64,000 nt of DNA from Oegoconia quadripuncta (taxonomy: Eukaryota; Arthropoda; Insecta; Lepidoptera; Autostichidae): contig OX438748.1 in assembly GCA_949316235.1 (NCBI GenBank), positions 23,243,575 to 23,307,574 of the forward strand, written 5' to 3'. Positions within the stretch are counted from its first letter, which is position 1. Each line of letters opens with the position of its first letter. Position numbers and translations under genes: made by a program. The notes beneath the pieces were generated by a model. It worked only from the letters and a program-made list of their open reading frames with translations, was not told the DNA's origin and searched no databases. Shown one piece after another: positions 1-10,965 of the stretch.

Positions 1-185
1 AAAAACAGGCAACGTTCCATTGATATGGGGGCGGGGCACAGGGCGCATCCAATCACAGCAAGTCGCGGCGGCGCCGGGGCAAGCGCCGGTGGCGAGCGGC
101 GAGTGATCGCCAGAGGCGTCTTCAAAGATACCGCGGCACGTGTTTGTGTGTTGTGGCAAAGTACTTAGAGCGCGCGGCCATTAAG
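1..185. promoter_or_regulatory. GC-rich, CpG-rich block at the left edge
   Basis: This block is far richer in G, C and CpG than the AT-rich DNA that follows. It contains a GC-box-like run, a CCAAT word near position 50 and several GCCGG/CGGCG words. Such islands in an AT-rich insect genome often mark a promoter or first exon, here of a gene lying mostly outside the window. I see no open frame or splice pair that proves it. It could instead be the end of a repeat. Confidence 0.25.
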
Positions 186-601
186 GTCCAACTCACAAAA
201 TTTACATTTTCTAAATTTAATTTTTTGAATAAAATCTGTTAACTTTAATGTTTTATTTCTTATTTTTTTCGTAATAGGTACATCCTATTCATGCACTCTG
301 CAAAGTTTGTCTTGTTAATTTTGTTAGACCGAACATATTCTTTTTTTTTTTCAAAAAGTTACAGTGTCTCTTGTGACAGACTTGTGTTAACCTAGAAACC
401 GATTAACGTTGTGTAAATCAAAAATACTAAAGGTACAAAGAAGTAACTTTTATCAATTATCCAAGGCTGTAAGTACAAAGCTCATGAACAGCGTAATTGG
501 GAAATTTATCTGATCTAAAACCATGTCACATGTTATATTTATATGTACTGCAAACATGCATGTAACAATCGGCGTAATAAATCTATCTAACAGGTATAGC
601 T
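186..601. other. 3' flank of Toll gene A
   Basis: AT-rich sequence downstream of gene A. A minus-strand AATAAA word lies at 252-257, about 350 nt after the stop codon, and could be the poly(A) signal. Positions about 395-447 match 9115-9157, and about 450-600 match 10812-10965, so the flank belongs to the segment duplicated with gene B. No other gene is visible. Confidence 0.5.
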
Positions 602-3600
602 CTATGCCGAAACAGGACGAGAGATATTCGCTCCCATTGAAATATTAGCAGCGGTGGGTTGTGTGGTGACAGGGGTATGAGCTGAGCTTAAATGATGCGG
701 CATGGCATAGCGCAGTTTCTCCCAAAACCACTTGTCGCCCCATCGGACATACGTGTTGGTTCGCACGTAGTTGCGCAGTTCTGGGGCGATACGTTCGTCA
801 TTCACTACGTCATCCAGCACGATGACAATTACGCGCGCACGACCCTCGCGCAGAGCGCTCTCGTGCGCCGTGCGGAACTCCAACAGCCCCCACACCGACT
901 CCACGAAGTTTCTAGACAGAACTATGATGGTACGTCGTGACTGCTGCACAGATCGGGATATCTGTGCTGGTATGAAGTCACCAACCACCCAGTCCCGGTA
1001 ATGAAGGCACAACTTGTATTCACTATCTAGTCGCGGTATTATTTCTTCAAGCACAAACAGCTCGTCTCCATGTGAGAAGGAGAGGAAAGCGTCGTAGAGG
1101 CGGTCGGAGTCGACTTCTTCTTCACGTAGCCACCACATGCAGTAGCCGCGCGCATACAGATACACTTTAATGTTCTGTCTGTATCGCCAGTAGAGCACAC
1201 CAGCGCCGGCTGCGAGTCCCAACAATGCAACGAGGACTCCTAGCGACATCGACAGCTGTACATCCCGTTGTAGCTGTACCTCCGCAGAGCACAGTTCTGA
1301 TGCTACTACGTCGTAAACTGCCATCCTCTTTTCACCAAAGATACACCACAACTTGTTGTAGTCCTCAACCTGGTAATGATATGGTTATGTAAGCATTAAT
1401 CATGATAATCAAATCAACCTGGTGATGGCATGGTTATGAAAGCATTAATCATAATAATCGAATTCAATAAAATATCCTACGATTTATTTTAAGCTTATAG
1501 TCTAATCTATTAACTGAAACTATTTCTTACATTTTGTATAATGAATTTTGTATCTTATGTTCCCAGTAGTTCTGTTGGACAGTTCTGTTGGCCGAACTAA
1601 TGGGAATTTTTGTCTCACTAGTTCTATCAACAGAACAAATGGTACTAGGGATTCCCAGTAGTTCTGTCGAGTTCTAATTCGAGTGCGAGCGAAGCGAGCA
1701 CGGGAGTTTTTGGCACCCCGACATGGATAGGTTAGGTTCGAGAGCGAGCCCGGATCGCCCGCCATACCCTTCGTGTTAGGTTGACATGTTATTCACTAGA
1801 ACTAGTGGGACAAAAAAATCCCATTAGCTCGGTCAAAAAAAAGTTCAAGTTATTTACAGAACTAGAGAGACAAAAATTCCCATTCGTTCGGCTAACAGAA
1901 CTGTCCAACAGAACTACTGGGAACAAAGGTTTTGTATCACTGCCACTGTAAGGATACAACATTATCTCATGAGAAGAACGCGGACCGCGATTTGCGATGC
2001 TCGCCCCCCATTTAGTTCAAGCGGAAGGCAGCTAATTATGACAATTTTCACACCTGCGCTTTGTGCATCTGCAGAGCTCCAATTAACACCTGGTTGCCAC
2101 AGTTACAGGACAGCGGGTTTCCGGCGAGACGCATGCGCCTCTCTCTGACACTAAACAGTGTCATCGTCGCATTAAGGTCGACATTTGACATTTTATTGCG
2201 ACTTAAATCGATGAACTGTAAAAAAATATTGATAAAGTATTTCAGTCTCAGTCAGTTTCAGTCAATATAATAAATCAAAACTAAACAGACAAAACTAATT
2301 TTACACACGTCAATAGTCTAGATAAGTTCACCGCCGGACCTGAGGCTTCTCCCAAGGCGCCATTTGATTAGATGTCCATAGGAACATTTACCTTATTTGC
2401 CATGACGCAGCCAACGTCCTCAAATACAGGATAAATTCCGGAATATTAGATTTCAGCTACTAACTATTAGAGAGTTCGGCAGGTCGTCAGCGCTGACGGT
2501 CTCGACGCGGTTGCCGGCGGCGTGCAGAGCGCGCAGGCCCCACACGCGCGGCACGCGAGTCGCGGCGCCGGTGCAGCGCGCGACCGTCGTGTTGTCACTC
2601 CACTGCCGACGGCACGTGCAACCATCACAATCAAATCTACAAAAACATTTTAATTCTCATGAATTTGTACTTGTTCTAAGATGGTGATCGAACATCTAAT
2701 TTCAGATCTAGTGCCACACTGAATAACTTCGACTGCAACTAAAAGTGTTGTCGTTATTTCTATTTCAACCATTTCATCCGTATTAATAATCCCTCAATAG
2801 CTAAAGTTAAAAAAAACAATAGTTCTATGCAAAGGATTCGAATGCTTAAAAAATACACATGCTATAATAATTCGCTCGATGATTCATTAAGCACTTCGAG
2901 CATTAGTACTATTCTAACGAGTCGAATAATTGTAAATTGTAAGCAATTTTCCAACTGAGTCTTAATGAAAAGACTGTGTAGTCTGTAGTCTTTTGCAACA
3001 CTTTTGGAGAACATTTTGCCCATGCACTGCCTAGTTATTCTATTTTATATTATAATGTAACGACTGTAAATTTCTCGAATATAAATTTAAAATAAAACGC
3101 AATCTGAGGTTGATGAAAATGTATCTATGAACCCCTATATTTGAGGCCAAAGCTATGGACCTTATCTACATACACACTTTCTGCCCGGTGAGCTGCTTGT
3201 CCTTTTATTGTCATCATCATATCAGCCACAGAATGTCCACCACTGAATATAGGCCTCACCCATAGACTGAACAGCCAACGATTGGGGGACTTCCGGTGGT
3301 CTTTATTTAACAATCATACATAAGTCATAATAAAAACATGTTGAATACTTTACTAACCGGTCACATTCTAATTTATCGCTTGGAACTAGCTCCTTACCAT
3401 CTCTGCACTGCGCACTTGATCTCAGCAAGCGCACCCGCTGATCCTTTATAGCACGAGCGAGCCAACCATGCTGACAGTCACAGTCTAATGTCAAATTTCC
3501 ACTGTCAACCACCACTGATACCTTCAGATTTAGAAAAATTTCATAGTTTTTATAATACCCAGTCATATAAACGATTGTGAAAAGATTAATCTAATGTAAC

Positions 3601-6600
3601 GTGAAATTCTACAGATGTGTTTTATCAAAGTCGCATTCATACGTTACTATGTAAATCTTCGTAGTCCGATTTCTGGAATTGCCACATCGTAATAGTCCCA
3701 TTCATCAAATCAAGAACAAATTGCGGTACACCTAATTGTGGTAAACCCTGAAAATGTAAAATCTGTTAATTCTACAAAATTACTAGCCTATCACCTGCCA
3801 AAGGAGGCCTTGAACAAGAATAATTGAAATAATTTACACTCATACCTCCAACATCATATAATTTTTCATCAACTGTAATCGCGCCATCGACCTTAGTTTC
3901 AAGTTGCTAAGTGAATACTTTCTCAGGTCTTTCAATTCTAGAAACAAGTGTTGAAGATTTTTTGCAACCATTGTTAGCATCGTCGGGACTTCATTCAAAT
4001 CGCAATATCTAATTATCAGTATTTGCAACTGATCTAAGTCTCGGAGGGTATTGTTTAAAACTGCAGTGATATTTCTCACATTAAGAAAAGCCAATACTGT
4101 CAGTTGCGAGCAACTCTTGAGCCAGTTTTCAGGAACGAGATCAAAATTCCAATTACTGAATTGAATCTTTCGCAAGTTCCGACATCCTCCCCATGGTCCC
4201 ATAGATCTGCCGTTTGTCATTGTTATATTTTCTAAGCGTGTTGTTACCGGTAAAGTAGGCATATCTACTCCCATGGTCTCGAGATGGGTTAAATTCATAA
4301 GAGAATTTAGAAAATCAGTGGATTTTATTTGAAGTTGTTGGGTAGAGCATATGAACTCGAGCCTTTGAATCGACAAGTATTCAAACTGAATAGCGTTCAG
4401 AGGATTCGTATCAGATGACGGTATGAAGGATGGATAGAAAATCAGCATGCCGACAATTTTAGACAAATCTATATTTAAACGTTCCATAACTGTTGCAATA
4501 CGCATTCGTGATGGAGTGCATTCATTCAGGGTAAGGGATGTCACATTTTTACCAACTAGCTGATTGAAGTACGATGAGAAATCTAGGTTTTCAAGCACTT
4601 CACCGCTACACTCCAGATCTAATGTAGTTGCAGAGTCGAACCACAGACTACCTGAAACAAGATATACTCGTCAATTAGTATTGTATGTACAACTCCAACG
4701 AAGAAATCAACTTCTTATCTCATATATTTATGCCGTGTGGTCTATTCCCATAGGTATCTTAAATGGCGCCTAGGGACTTCATGTCAAAAACATCTATAGA
4801 CTTGAATGCTTTTACGACGATTGGTTCATTTTTGCTTTGCTGTATATTTCTCTTCATCATCTTCTTGCCCTGGTCCCAGTTTATTTGGGATATTAGTCAG
4901 TAGTACGTCTTTTTCTTCCAATCTCCTCTATCAGCAGTTACCGCCTCATTTACGCCCTATTAGTTCATTTCACCCCCCACACAATCTATCCATCTTTCCC
5001 GTAGTCTTCTTCTTCCTTTCCAACCATAGACATCCATGTTCATCACTCTCTTAGTAACATGCGTTGCATGCCTCCTCATACATGTCCATACCAATCTAAA
5101 CGGTTTTCTTTCAACTTTTCTGTCATGGGTGCCACTTTTAAACTCCCTCTTACGTACTCATTCCTTATTTTGTCCATCCTCGTCCTCGTCACTCCACTCA
5201 TATTACTTCATTATATTCACTTGCACCTCCTATCACTCTTCAATCACTATTTCAAGAGTCTGAAAATTGCCATTTACTTATTTCTTACTCTGGTTTAGGT
5301 TCCAAGTTGCTCTGCTTCTTAGGGGATAGCTGAAAATCAGTGTTCTGCTCAATGAGCAATCTAATATACTGGGCTATGACCCATTGTACTGTTGCAGCAC
5401 ACACATGCGTTAGTGTTACAATATTATGTTATTGTTGTTGATGTGTTACCTTATCTGTGTATATGTATAAGCTAAATGTATGTGTGTGACTGGGGAAATA
5501 AACAAAGGCTTTATCTATCTATTTATCTATCAATTTTCTTTCATCCGTCTTCTTCATGGCCCAACACTCCGATCCAGATATTACGACAGGTCTTATTACC
5601 GATTTATAAATTATCATCCCCTTGTTCGTACAAAGTAACGGAAGTTAGCTTAAGATGAGGTCGTAGGTGGAAGCGTAGGTACTGACCCGGATACCCCAAC
5701 ACACTTGTAGGACTGGCTGTCTTATCTCTGACATCCGGAACACAACAATGCTATTAACATTGCTGCTTGTTGGTTTCAAGTATTAAAATTTTAATGTTTG
5801 TTGCACCCAAACGCTAATGTTTGGGATTTTGATAGTAAATATTTTGCATATATTCTGTAAATTTACTATAAATATATTACGATTGTATTTATATTAAGCA
5901 CTTTTGTCAAATAACGAAGTTAAGCAATGTCCGGGGGGTTCTTCTTTCTATGGGTGACCATTCTAATGACATTTTCGTACGAAGCGCGACAGTTTCCATA
6001 CTTCTAGGAATTGTAAAATAGTTTGTGTTGTAATAGTTTTCCATAAACAACAAGGTATAGTTTCGCTATGTCCATCCGTCTGTCTGTCGTCCGTGGCTTA
6101 GCTTATACATATTAATCACGCCGACAATGCGGTAAAATAAAATATTGAAAAATGCTTTATTTGGGTATCACCCCTACTCGTAAAGTGGGGATGAATTTTC
6201 TATTATTTTTGGAACCCCATCGTCGCTGGATAGGTCGCTCAAAAATGTTATCTTTAACCAGTTTTTCGATTTAAGGATCCGTTAACCCGTTGCTATAGAA
6301 GGTATCTCATCTCTATAGTTAAACGTTATCCATTCAATTATAAAGATAACGATAATATATTAAGAATCACTAATTGGCATTAGTTTGGTATTAGTTTACT
6401 GTAATATAATTTTTATCATAATGCTGTTGATTCTATTTAAATAATAAATAACTAAAGAAACTTAACTAGAAGCCTGGGATAAATGCTAAGAGGAGAGCTC
6501 TATACCAAAGGGTATATGGTATAAAACAGTGCGCGCCCCCACCTAGGAAGCCTTGGTTTGATGGAGCTGACCTCATCAGGGAAACTATAGAAAATAATTT

Positions 6601-7264
6601 GCTTTCAATTTAATTTTAAGCCGGTTAAAGATTTGAAGATTTGATATTTATAAATGATAATATATTTCATTATTAACTGCCGTACTTAGACAACTGAAAA
6701 CATGTATCTAATAAATTAAGTAAAAGTATTTATAAACAAAAATTGTAAAATAAATAATTTTAATGACCAACATAATATCGTACATTTGAATACTTAAAAT
6801 CATATTTTAACTACATTAATAAGTAAGTCTCAGTGGGGATTATATTTTTCCTCAGCTCGGGGTGGAAACCCTTGGGCCGTGGGGGCCAGGTTCTCGTTGT
6901 CTTTTTCGAGAGATATTTGAGCATCTGGTCGAAGTTTCAAATGATCGCAAGGCAGGTCTCCTTTGTTTTTAATCATTAGTTTTAATTTTTTTATTGACAT
7001 CTGAATTATTTTCAATGTCTACCACTGTTTACTAACATAGTTATAGGTGACTGTACTAACAAAGATGGACCTTATTGTCTGGAAAATAAATTATTTTTCT
7101 TTTTACGTGCCGATAAAAAGTTTATACGTGCCGACCCCACAAAGCACGCACAAGCAAATGTGGTAAATATGATAAATAAACTTACCTGTTATGTTTTTTT
7201 TGCCCTCGGTCCAGTAACACGGCATCAATAGAAGAACAATCACTACGGAATATATACCAGCCAT
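602..7264 (-). CDS. Toll-like receptor, gene A (7 exons, 774 aa)
   Basis: Complete receptor gene. Minus-strand exons in order: 7186-7264, 4651-3846, 3747-3643, 3590-3358, 2636-2465, 2215-2054 and 1369-602. All introns are GT-AG, the phases are compatible, and the 2325 nt total gives 774 residues plus TAG. Residues 1-22 are a signal peptide. Residues about 28-330 are a degenerate leucine-rich ectodomain with a WGGC element. Cysteines 367, 369, 392 and 406 form the first LRRCT; 411, 414, 416 and 429 form an LRRNT; a short LRR follows; 502, 504, 528 and 546 form the second LRRCT. A membrane helix spans about 558-580 and a TIR domain about 609-745, with box 1 YDAFLSFSHGD (611-621), box 2 RDWVVGDFIP (644-653) and box 3 FW (734-735). 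The LRRCT-LRRNT-LRRCT layout and the TIR wording are those of the insect Toll-1 group. The known family role is signalling by plasma-membrane receptors through TIR/death-domain adaptors to NF-kB; the ligand here is unknown. Shorter than Drosophila Toll (about 1,100 aa). ATG chosen because it starts a clean signal peptide. Confidence 0.93.
1558..1923. mobile_element. Inverted-repeat element (MITE-like) in intron 6 of gene A
   Basis: The left end (from TTCCCAGTAGTTCTGTTGG) and right end (CCAACAGAACTACTGGGAA) are inverted copies, and the match continues for about 65 bp on each side. No coding capacity. The word TTTTGTATC occurs on both flanks and may be target-site related. The matching intron of gene B lacks the element, so it arrived after the A/B duplication or was lost from B. 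Confidence 0.7.
4850..5645 (-). pseudogene. Broken LINE C-terminus in intron 1 of gene A
   Basis: In minus-strand frames this encodes pieces of a non-LTR retrotransposon tail: a GSECWAMKKTDE-like piece at about 5543-5640 and an RNEYVRGSLKVAP piece at about 5130-5190. Frames are broken, and about 270 bp of other repeat (about 5262-5530, with a TCTATCTATTTATC end) is inserted between them. The same arrangement sits at 17140-17955 in gene B, so it predates the duplication. Confidence 0.7.
5655..5785 (-). repeat. SINE-1 fragment, intron 1 of gene A
   Basis: Minus-oriented middle part of the tRNA-headed SINE whose best copy is at 44015-44343. Both the GAGGTCGTAGGTGGAAGCG part and the ACATTGCTGCTTG part are present. 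Shared with gene B at 17970-18095. Confidence 0.7.
5900..6010 (+). repeat. 5S-rRNA-like repeat fragment
   Basis: Contains CGAAGTTAAGCAATGTCCGG followed by TATGGGTGACC, which resembles the internal promoter region of 5S rRNA (CGAAATTAAGCA, then a GATGGGGGACC-like word). The rest of 5S is absent, so this is a 5S-derived repeat and not a 5S gene. The same fragment lies at 18220-18325 in gene B. Confidence 0.5.
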
Positions 7265-7445
7265 TTTTGAATGCCGCAGTTAGTTGTACACGGAATAAAT
7301 ATACCTGTTTTCGTATATTTATTCTCATTTAACGTAACTTTTGAGGTAGTAATTAGTGCGATATAACCGTGACATCACGATGTCCGGCGCGTCCAATAGA
7401 GAGGCTTGGACTGTGGCGAGTATAAAACAGCGCGAGCGCTGAATC
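7265..7445 (-). promoter_or_regulatory. Candidate promoter of Toll gene A
   Basis: Aligns with the region upstream of exon 1 of gene B. Shared blocks, given in + coordinates: a minus-strand TATATTTA (7296-7303) 32 nt before the ATG; GTGACATCACGATGTC (7369-7384, near-palindromic, CRE/ATF-like); GGACTGTGGC; and a GC palindrome CAGCGCGAGCGCTG (7428-7441). If the TATA is used, the 5' UTR is only a few nucleotides, with TCA just before the ATG as an initiator-like word. Conservation while neighbouring sequence has diverged argues for function. No start-site data. Confidence 0.5.
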
Positions 7446-7580
7446 ATTATTTCTTTATTAAGTACAGTCAGGTTCAAAATTGTCATACTTCAAGTTAAAA
7501 CGCTTAAATGGTCTCTAGATCGAAGAATGACGTTGCCTCCGTGTCAACGTAAAAGACTCGAAAATAACGAGTATATTATA

Positions 7581-7996
7581 CAGGATGTTAGTAAAAGTAT
7601 TATTTTCCTTTACACCACGTGTAGTATAAGTGAACTACAATAACATAAAGAAGTATTTGTTTTAATCCACCGAATAGTTTTTTTTTACAATTTTTTTAAA
7701 TCCCGCACTTCTTGACTTCTTCAATGACTAATACTAAGTAATAAAGCACTTAATTACTTAGTATTAGTCATTGATAAACAATGAAATCGCCCTATTTACA
7801 CGTCGGTCAGCGGTGGGTGAATGGAAGTCCGTCGCGTCGGGCGAAGGCGCGCGAGGGAAATTGCTAGAGTGCGGGATTTTAAAAAATTATAAAAAAAAAC
7901 TATTTGGTGGATTAAATATATTACTTTTTTATTGTATTGCAGTTCACTTATACTATACATGGTGTAAATGAAAATGATACTTTCACTAACACCCTG
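7581..7996. mobile_element. TA-flanked MITE (mariner/Tc1-type), 416 bp
   Basis: Long inverted terminal repeats of about 130 bp: the left end starts CAGGATGTTAGTAAAAGTA, and the right end, read in reverse complement, starts CAGGGTGTTAGTGAAAGTA. TA follows and precedes the ends at 7579-7580 and 7997-7998, as expected for a TA target duplication. The centre holds a second hairpin, with 22-bp arms at 7720-7741 and 7752-7773. No transposase. Confidence 0.8.
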
Positions 7997-7998
7997 TA

Positions 7999-9435
7999 TA
8001 CATATTATTTATTTAGTAAATCAAACTATTTCAACTGTTTATTCCCTGGATCGATTGATGGATAAAGAATTTAAGGCAGGGAGTTGTCGCCCTGAAAATC
8101 CTTCACTCTATGATCTGAGGCATCAAACCATATACATTACACGATTCTGTATAACAAAGTGGTTGTTAATGGCCTTGTGAAACGATAGTTTACTTTTATC
8201 TCCGACTCCAATTTCATTGTGTCTATTTTTACACTTATACATATATGTGTGTATTCGTCCATACAAGTATCGAGTACATTCTTGTGTAGTTATCTACTGT
8301 ACAAGGAATTACGAGTATTTTTCTTTAGAAATTCTAGGGTGTTTGAAATTATGTAATCTTTTGGAATTTGTCTATAACTGTACCTTTAATAGGGTTATAT
8401 ACCGCAAAATTTCAAGCCATATCTCTTATAGGATTAAATTTGTTGGTCGTCTGTTGTCCGTCAATACTCTTTTTATTCGAATTGGGTGCAGATACCTGCT
8501 GAAATTAAATATGAAATAAGGTCAACTCTTATTATTAAATTTAAAGTTTGTTTGTAAACGCTTTATTGTATTTCATATGTTATTTGTTAAAGTTACTAAA
8601 CTCTCCTTGAACTATCGTCGAATCCAACTCGGATGACCAGTGTTCACAAATCTTTTTAAGTAGTTTATAAGTAGTAAGTAGTAAATTTATAAGTAGTTCA
8701 ATGTCATTCAACAAACTATGGAGAGGTCAATGCTGGACCTTTCACTACAAGATTGAATCAGGAAGGCAGATTGGTAAAATGTTCAATTGAATGCCTAAGT
8801 AGATCGTTATGTATGGCAGACATTGCTTTAATTTCTCTTTTGTAAGGCTATGTTTTTCGCTTTGGACATACAGCGCCATTTAGTTCCACCTAAGCTGCAG
8901 GGCTTGTATTATGGATATAGATGGTTGATTAATTGACGTATAACGCGTAATTTAATGTAAGGATATTCACATTGTTTTCACATTTCCATGGTTATTTTTT
9001 TTTGATCTTTGAAGTGAATGATTACATTTTTTGTCAAATTCACCTTTGAATCAAAAACAAAAAAATATATAACCGTGCAAACGTATTCAGTTCGCAATAA
9101 ATTATAGAGACATTCCGATTAACGTGGTATAGATCAAAAATACTAAAGGTGACAAGAAGCTCCCTTGGGTTATACTAGTGCTATTTACTTGAAAGAGATA
9201 TTTATTTATAAGTCCACTATTAAATAAGTGAAATCTGATTTAAATAGGTGTTTATTGATAATATTTTGTTAGATAGGCTTTAAGTTCCACTTCTGATACT
9301 ATGGTATACTACTATGATAACTCTCCTGTTTGAGTAATAAATTTTGATATGCCACAAATTCAAAAGCTTTTGTCAGGTCCGGAAAGATTCACAAAATGGG
9401 AGTTTATGTAATTCTACTTTCCGATATTTATCTAA
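7999..9435. other. Intergenic stretch between genes A and B, no gene seen
   Basis: AT-rich, with no open frame resembling a protein. About 8862-8935 is a minus-oriented tail of SINE-3 (the GCGCCATTTAGTTCCAC word). Positions 9115-9157 match the 3' flank of gene A (about 395-447), so the ancestral duplication edge lies here. About 1.65 kb of repeat (9160-10810) now separates it from the rest of the duplicated segment. Confidence 0.5.
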
Positions 9436-9447
9436 AATCATAACAGA

Positions 9448-9740
9448 GTATGAGAGGGCGGCAAACGAGCATGCGGGTCACCAAACACCAAAAGGGTCAC
9501 AAATACGTTGCCGGCCTTTGAGGAAGGTGTCCACCCCAGAATAAGTAGGGCAGCCTGAGCGATGAGGGATTCTCCAGCAGTGTTGGTACCCTCCTGGGGT
9601 ACTAACTCTTTAAATGTCGCTACCATTCTGGAGAGGGACTGGAAGGTGGGCCTCCGGCGCCCTCGCTCACCGGACGAAGCGCAGTGGCAAAATGCCACTA
9701 CTCAGACGTCAGTCTTCTGCGAGAGGGTGGTACTTCCCCG
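9448..9740 (+). repeat. Dispersed repeat with GAGAGGGCGGCAAACGAGC start
   Basis: Longest copy of a family also seen at 30000-30087, 46055-46142, 55607-55678 and 55808-55860. The opening (gggcggcaaacgagcatgcgggtcacc) is followed by an AAAAGGGTCAC word and a GC-rich part (ACTGGAAGGTGGGCCTCCGG). It has no intact ORF; its class is not recognised. Confidence 0.55.
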
Positions 9741-10321
9741 GTCGAGCCGGCCCATTCATGCTGCAAGCTATAATAGCTTACAGCGTCGCTCTACCACTAC
9801 GTCTACTTATTTTAGTATATATTTAAGTAAATAATTGCTGTTGATACTATACAAATTAATAAAATAATAATGATATTCTACTGAAACCTGAATATTTTTG
9901 AAGTCTGAGTTACAGAAAACAGTAGACCCTTCATTATTTTTTTAGTCCTCGTAGCATTCCTTGTAACTAAACCAAATTTTAGTCATATTTATCACCATTC
10001 GGAAACTTATGTTGGTTTAATCTATTTTTGGAAAAGTAACAATAATATTAAACATCCTTATTTCATTAGGTATTATATTAATTATTTCACAAGGTAAACA
10101 AATAACACATAATCTAAGGTAAATATAGAAGCTTAATATTATGGTACATTGTTAAAATATTTGCCTTATGAGAGTTTGGTGTCAGTCTGTACCAGGCTCC
10201 CACTTCTCGGGAATCGCAAGACATAAGCTTATATAAACAAGTCGATATAGAAGATATCAGCTTATATAGCCGGTGAAAACTAAACAAAGATAATTTAAAC
10301 TAAAAAGATAAACTGAAAAAA

Positions 10322-10405
10322 ATACGCTTCCACCTTCGACCTCATTTTCAATTAACATCAGGCGTGATTGAGGACAAGTACCAACCTGTAGTGCATAAAG
10401 AAAGA
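10322..10405 (+). repeat. SINE-1 3' fragment
   Basis: Plus-oriented tail of SINE-1 (CGCTTCCACCTTCGACCTCA to the terminal CATAAAG), lying next to the RT fragment downstream. Confidence 0.65.
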
Positions 10406-10429
10406 TGTAGAGTTAGTTTATTGTCGGAT

Positions 10430-10830
10430 AACCATTTAGTCACTTCAGATAAACCAGCTTGTGCATAATAATAAACTTCTTGCCATGTATCTACTCGAAA
10501 AAACGAACAGTATCATCTGCGAAGGATATCTACTGTCCATTAATTAATGGTAATTGACACAAATTGTTTATATAAACTAGGAATAAAGTTGGACCACGTA
10601 TGGTTCCCTGCGGTACACCGTATGAAACAGGTAGGTCATCATTTGTCCACTTATCAATTTTAAGTTTTGGAGTCGGCCGCAAATATAATAATTAAATACT
10701 TTGACTTGTAGACCTCGGATATCCAATCTCTCGAGCTTCCTAAGCAGTAGCGCGACAGGAACTGTGTCAAATGCATGCTTTAACCAAGTCAAGAAAAACT
10801 GCCCCGGCTTTTATTAATTATCCAAGGCTG
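10430..10830 (-). pseudogene. Non-LTR retrotransposon RT fragment
   Basis: Minus strand encodes a broken reverse transcriptase: an AFDTVPVALLLRKLERLDI-like stretch (about 10690-10790), then in a shifted frame YGVPQGTIRGPTLFLVYINN (about 10560-10630), then FADDT (about 10510), the polymerase catalytic motif. At least one frameshift and a stop separate the parts. Jockey/CR1-like by motif order. It lies in the stretch that splits the A/B duplicated segment. Confidence 0.8.
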
Positions 10831-10965
10831 TAAGTACAAGTTAACAAGCTCATGAACAGCGTCATTGGGAGATTTGTCTGATCTTAAACCATGTTATATT
10901 TGTATGTACTGCAAACATGCATGTAACAATCGGTCTAATAAATGTAACTAAGTGGTATAATAACT

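Noticed and set aside
692..1001. Plus-strand open frames across the TIR exons (also 11023-11365)
   Set aside because: They mirror the GC-rich TIR exon on the minus strand, which carries every Toll motif. Their proteins resemble nothing.
4806..5298. Plus-strand hydrophobic frames in intron 1 of gene A (and 17109-17662 in B)
   Set aside because: They are antisense to a LINE C-terminus that reads clearly on the minus strand.
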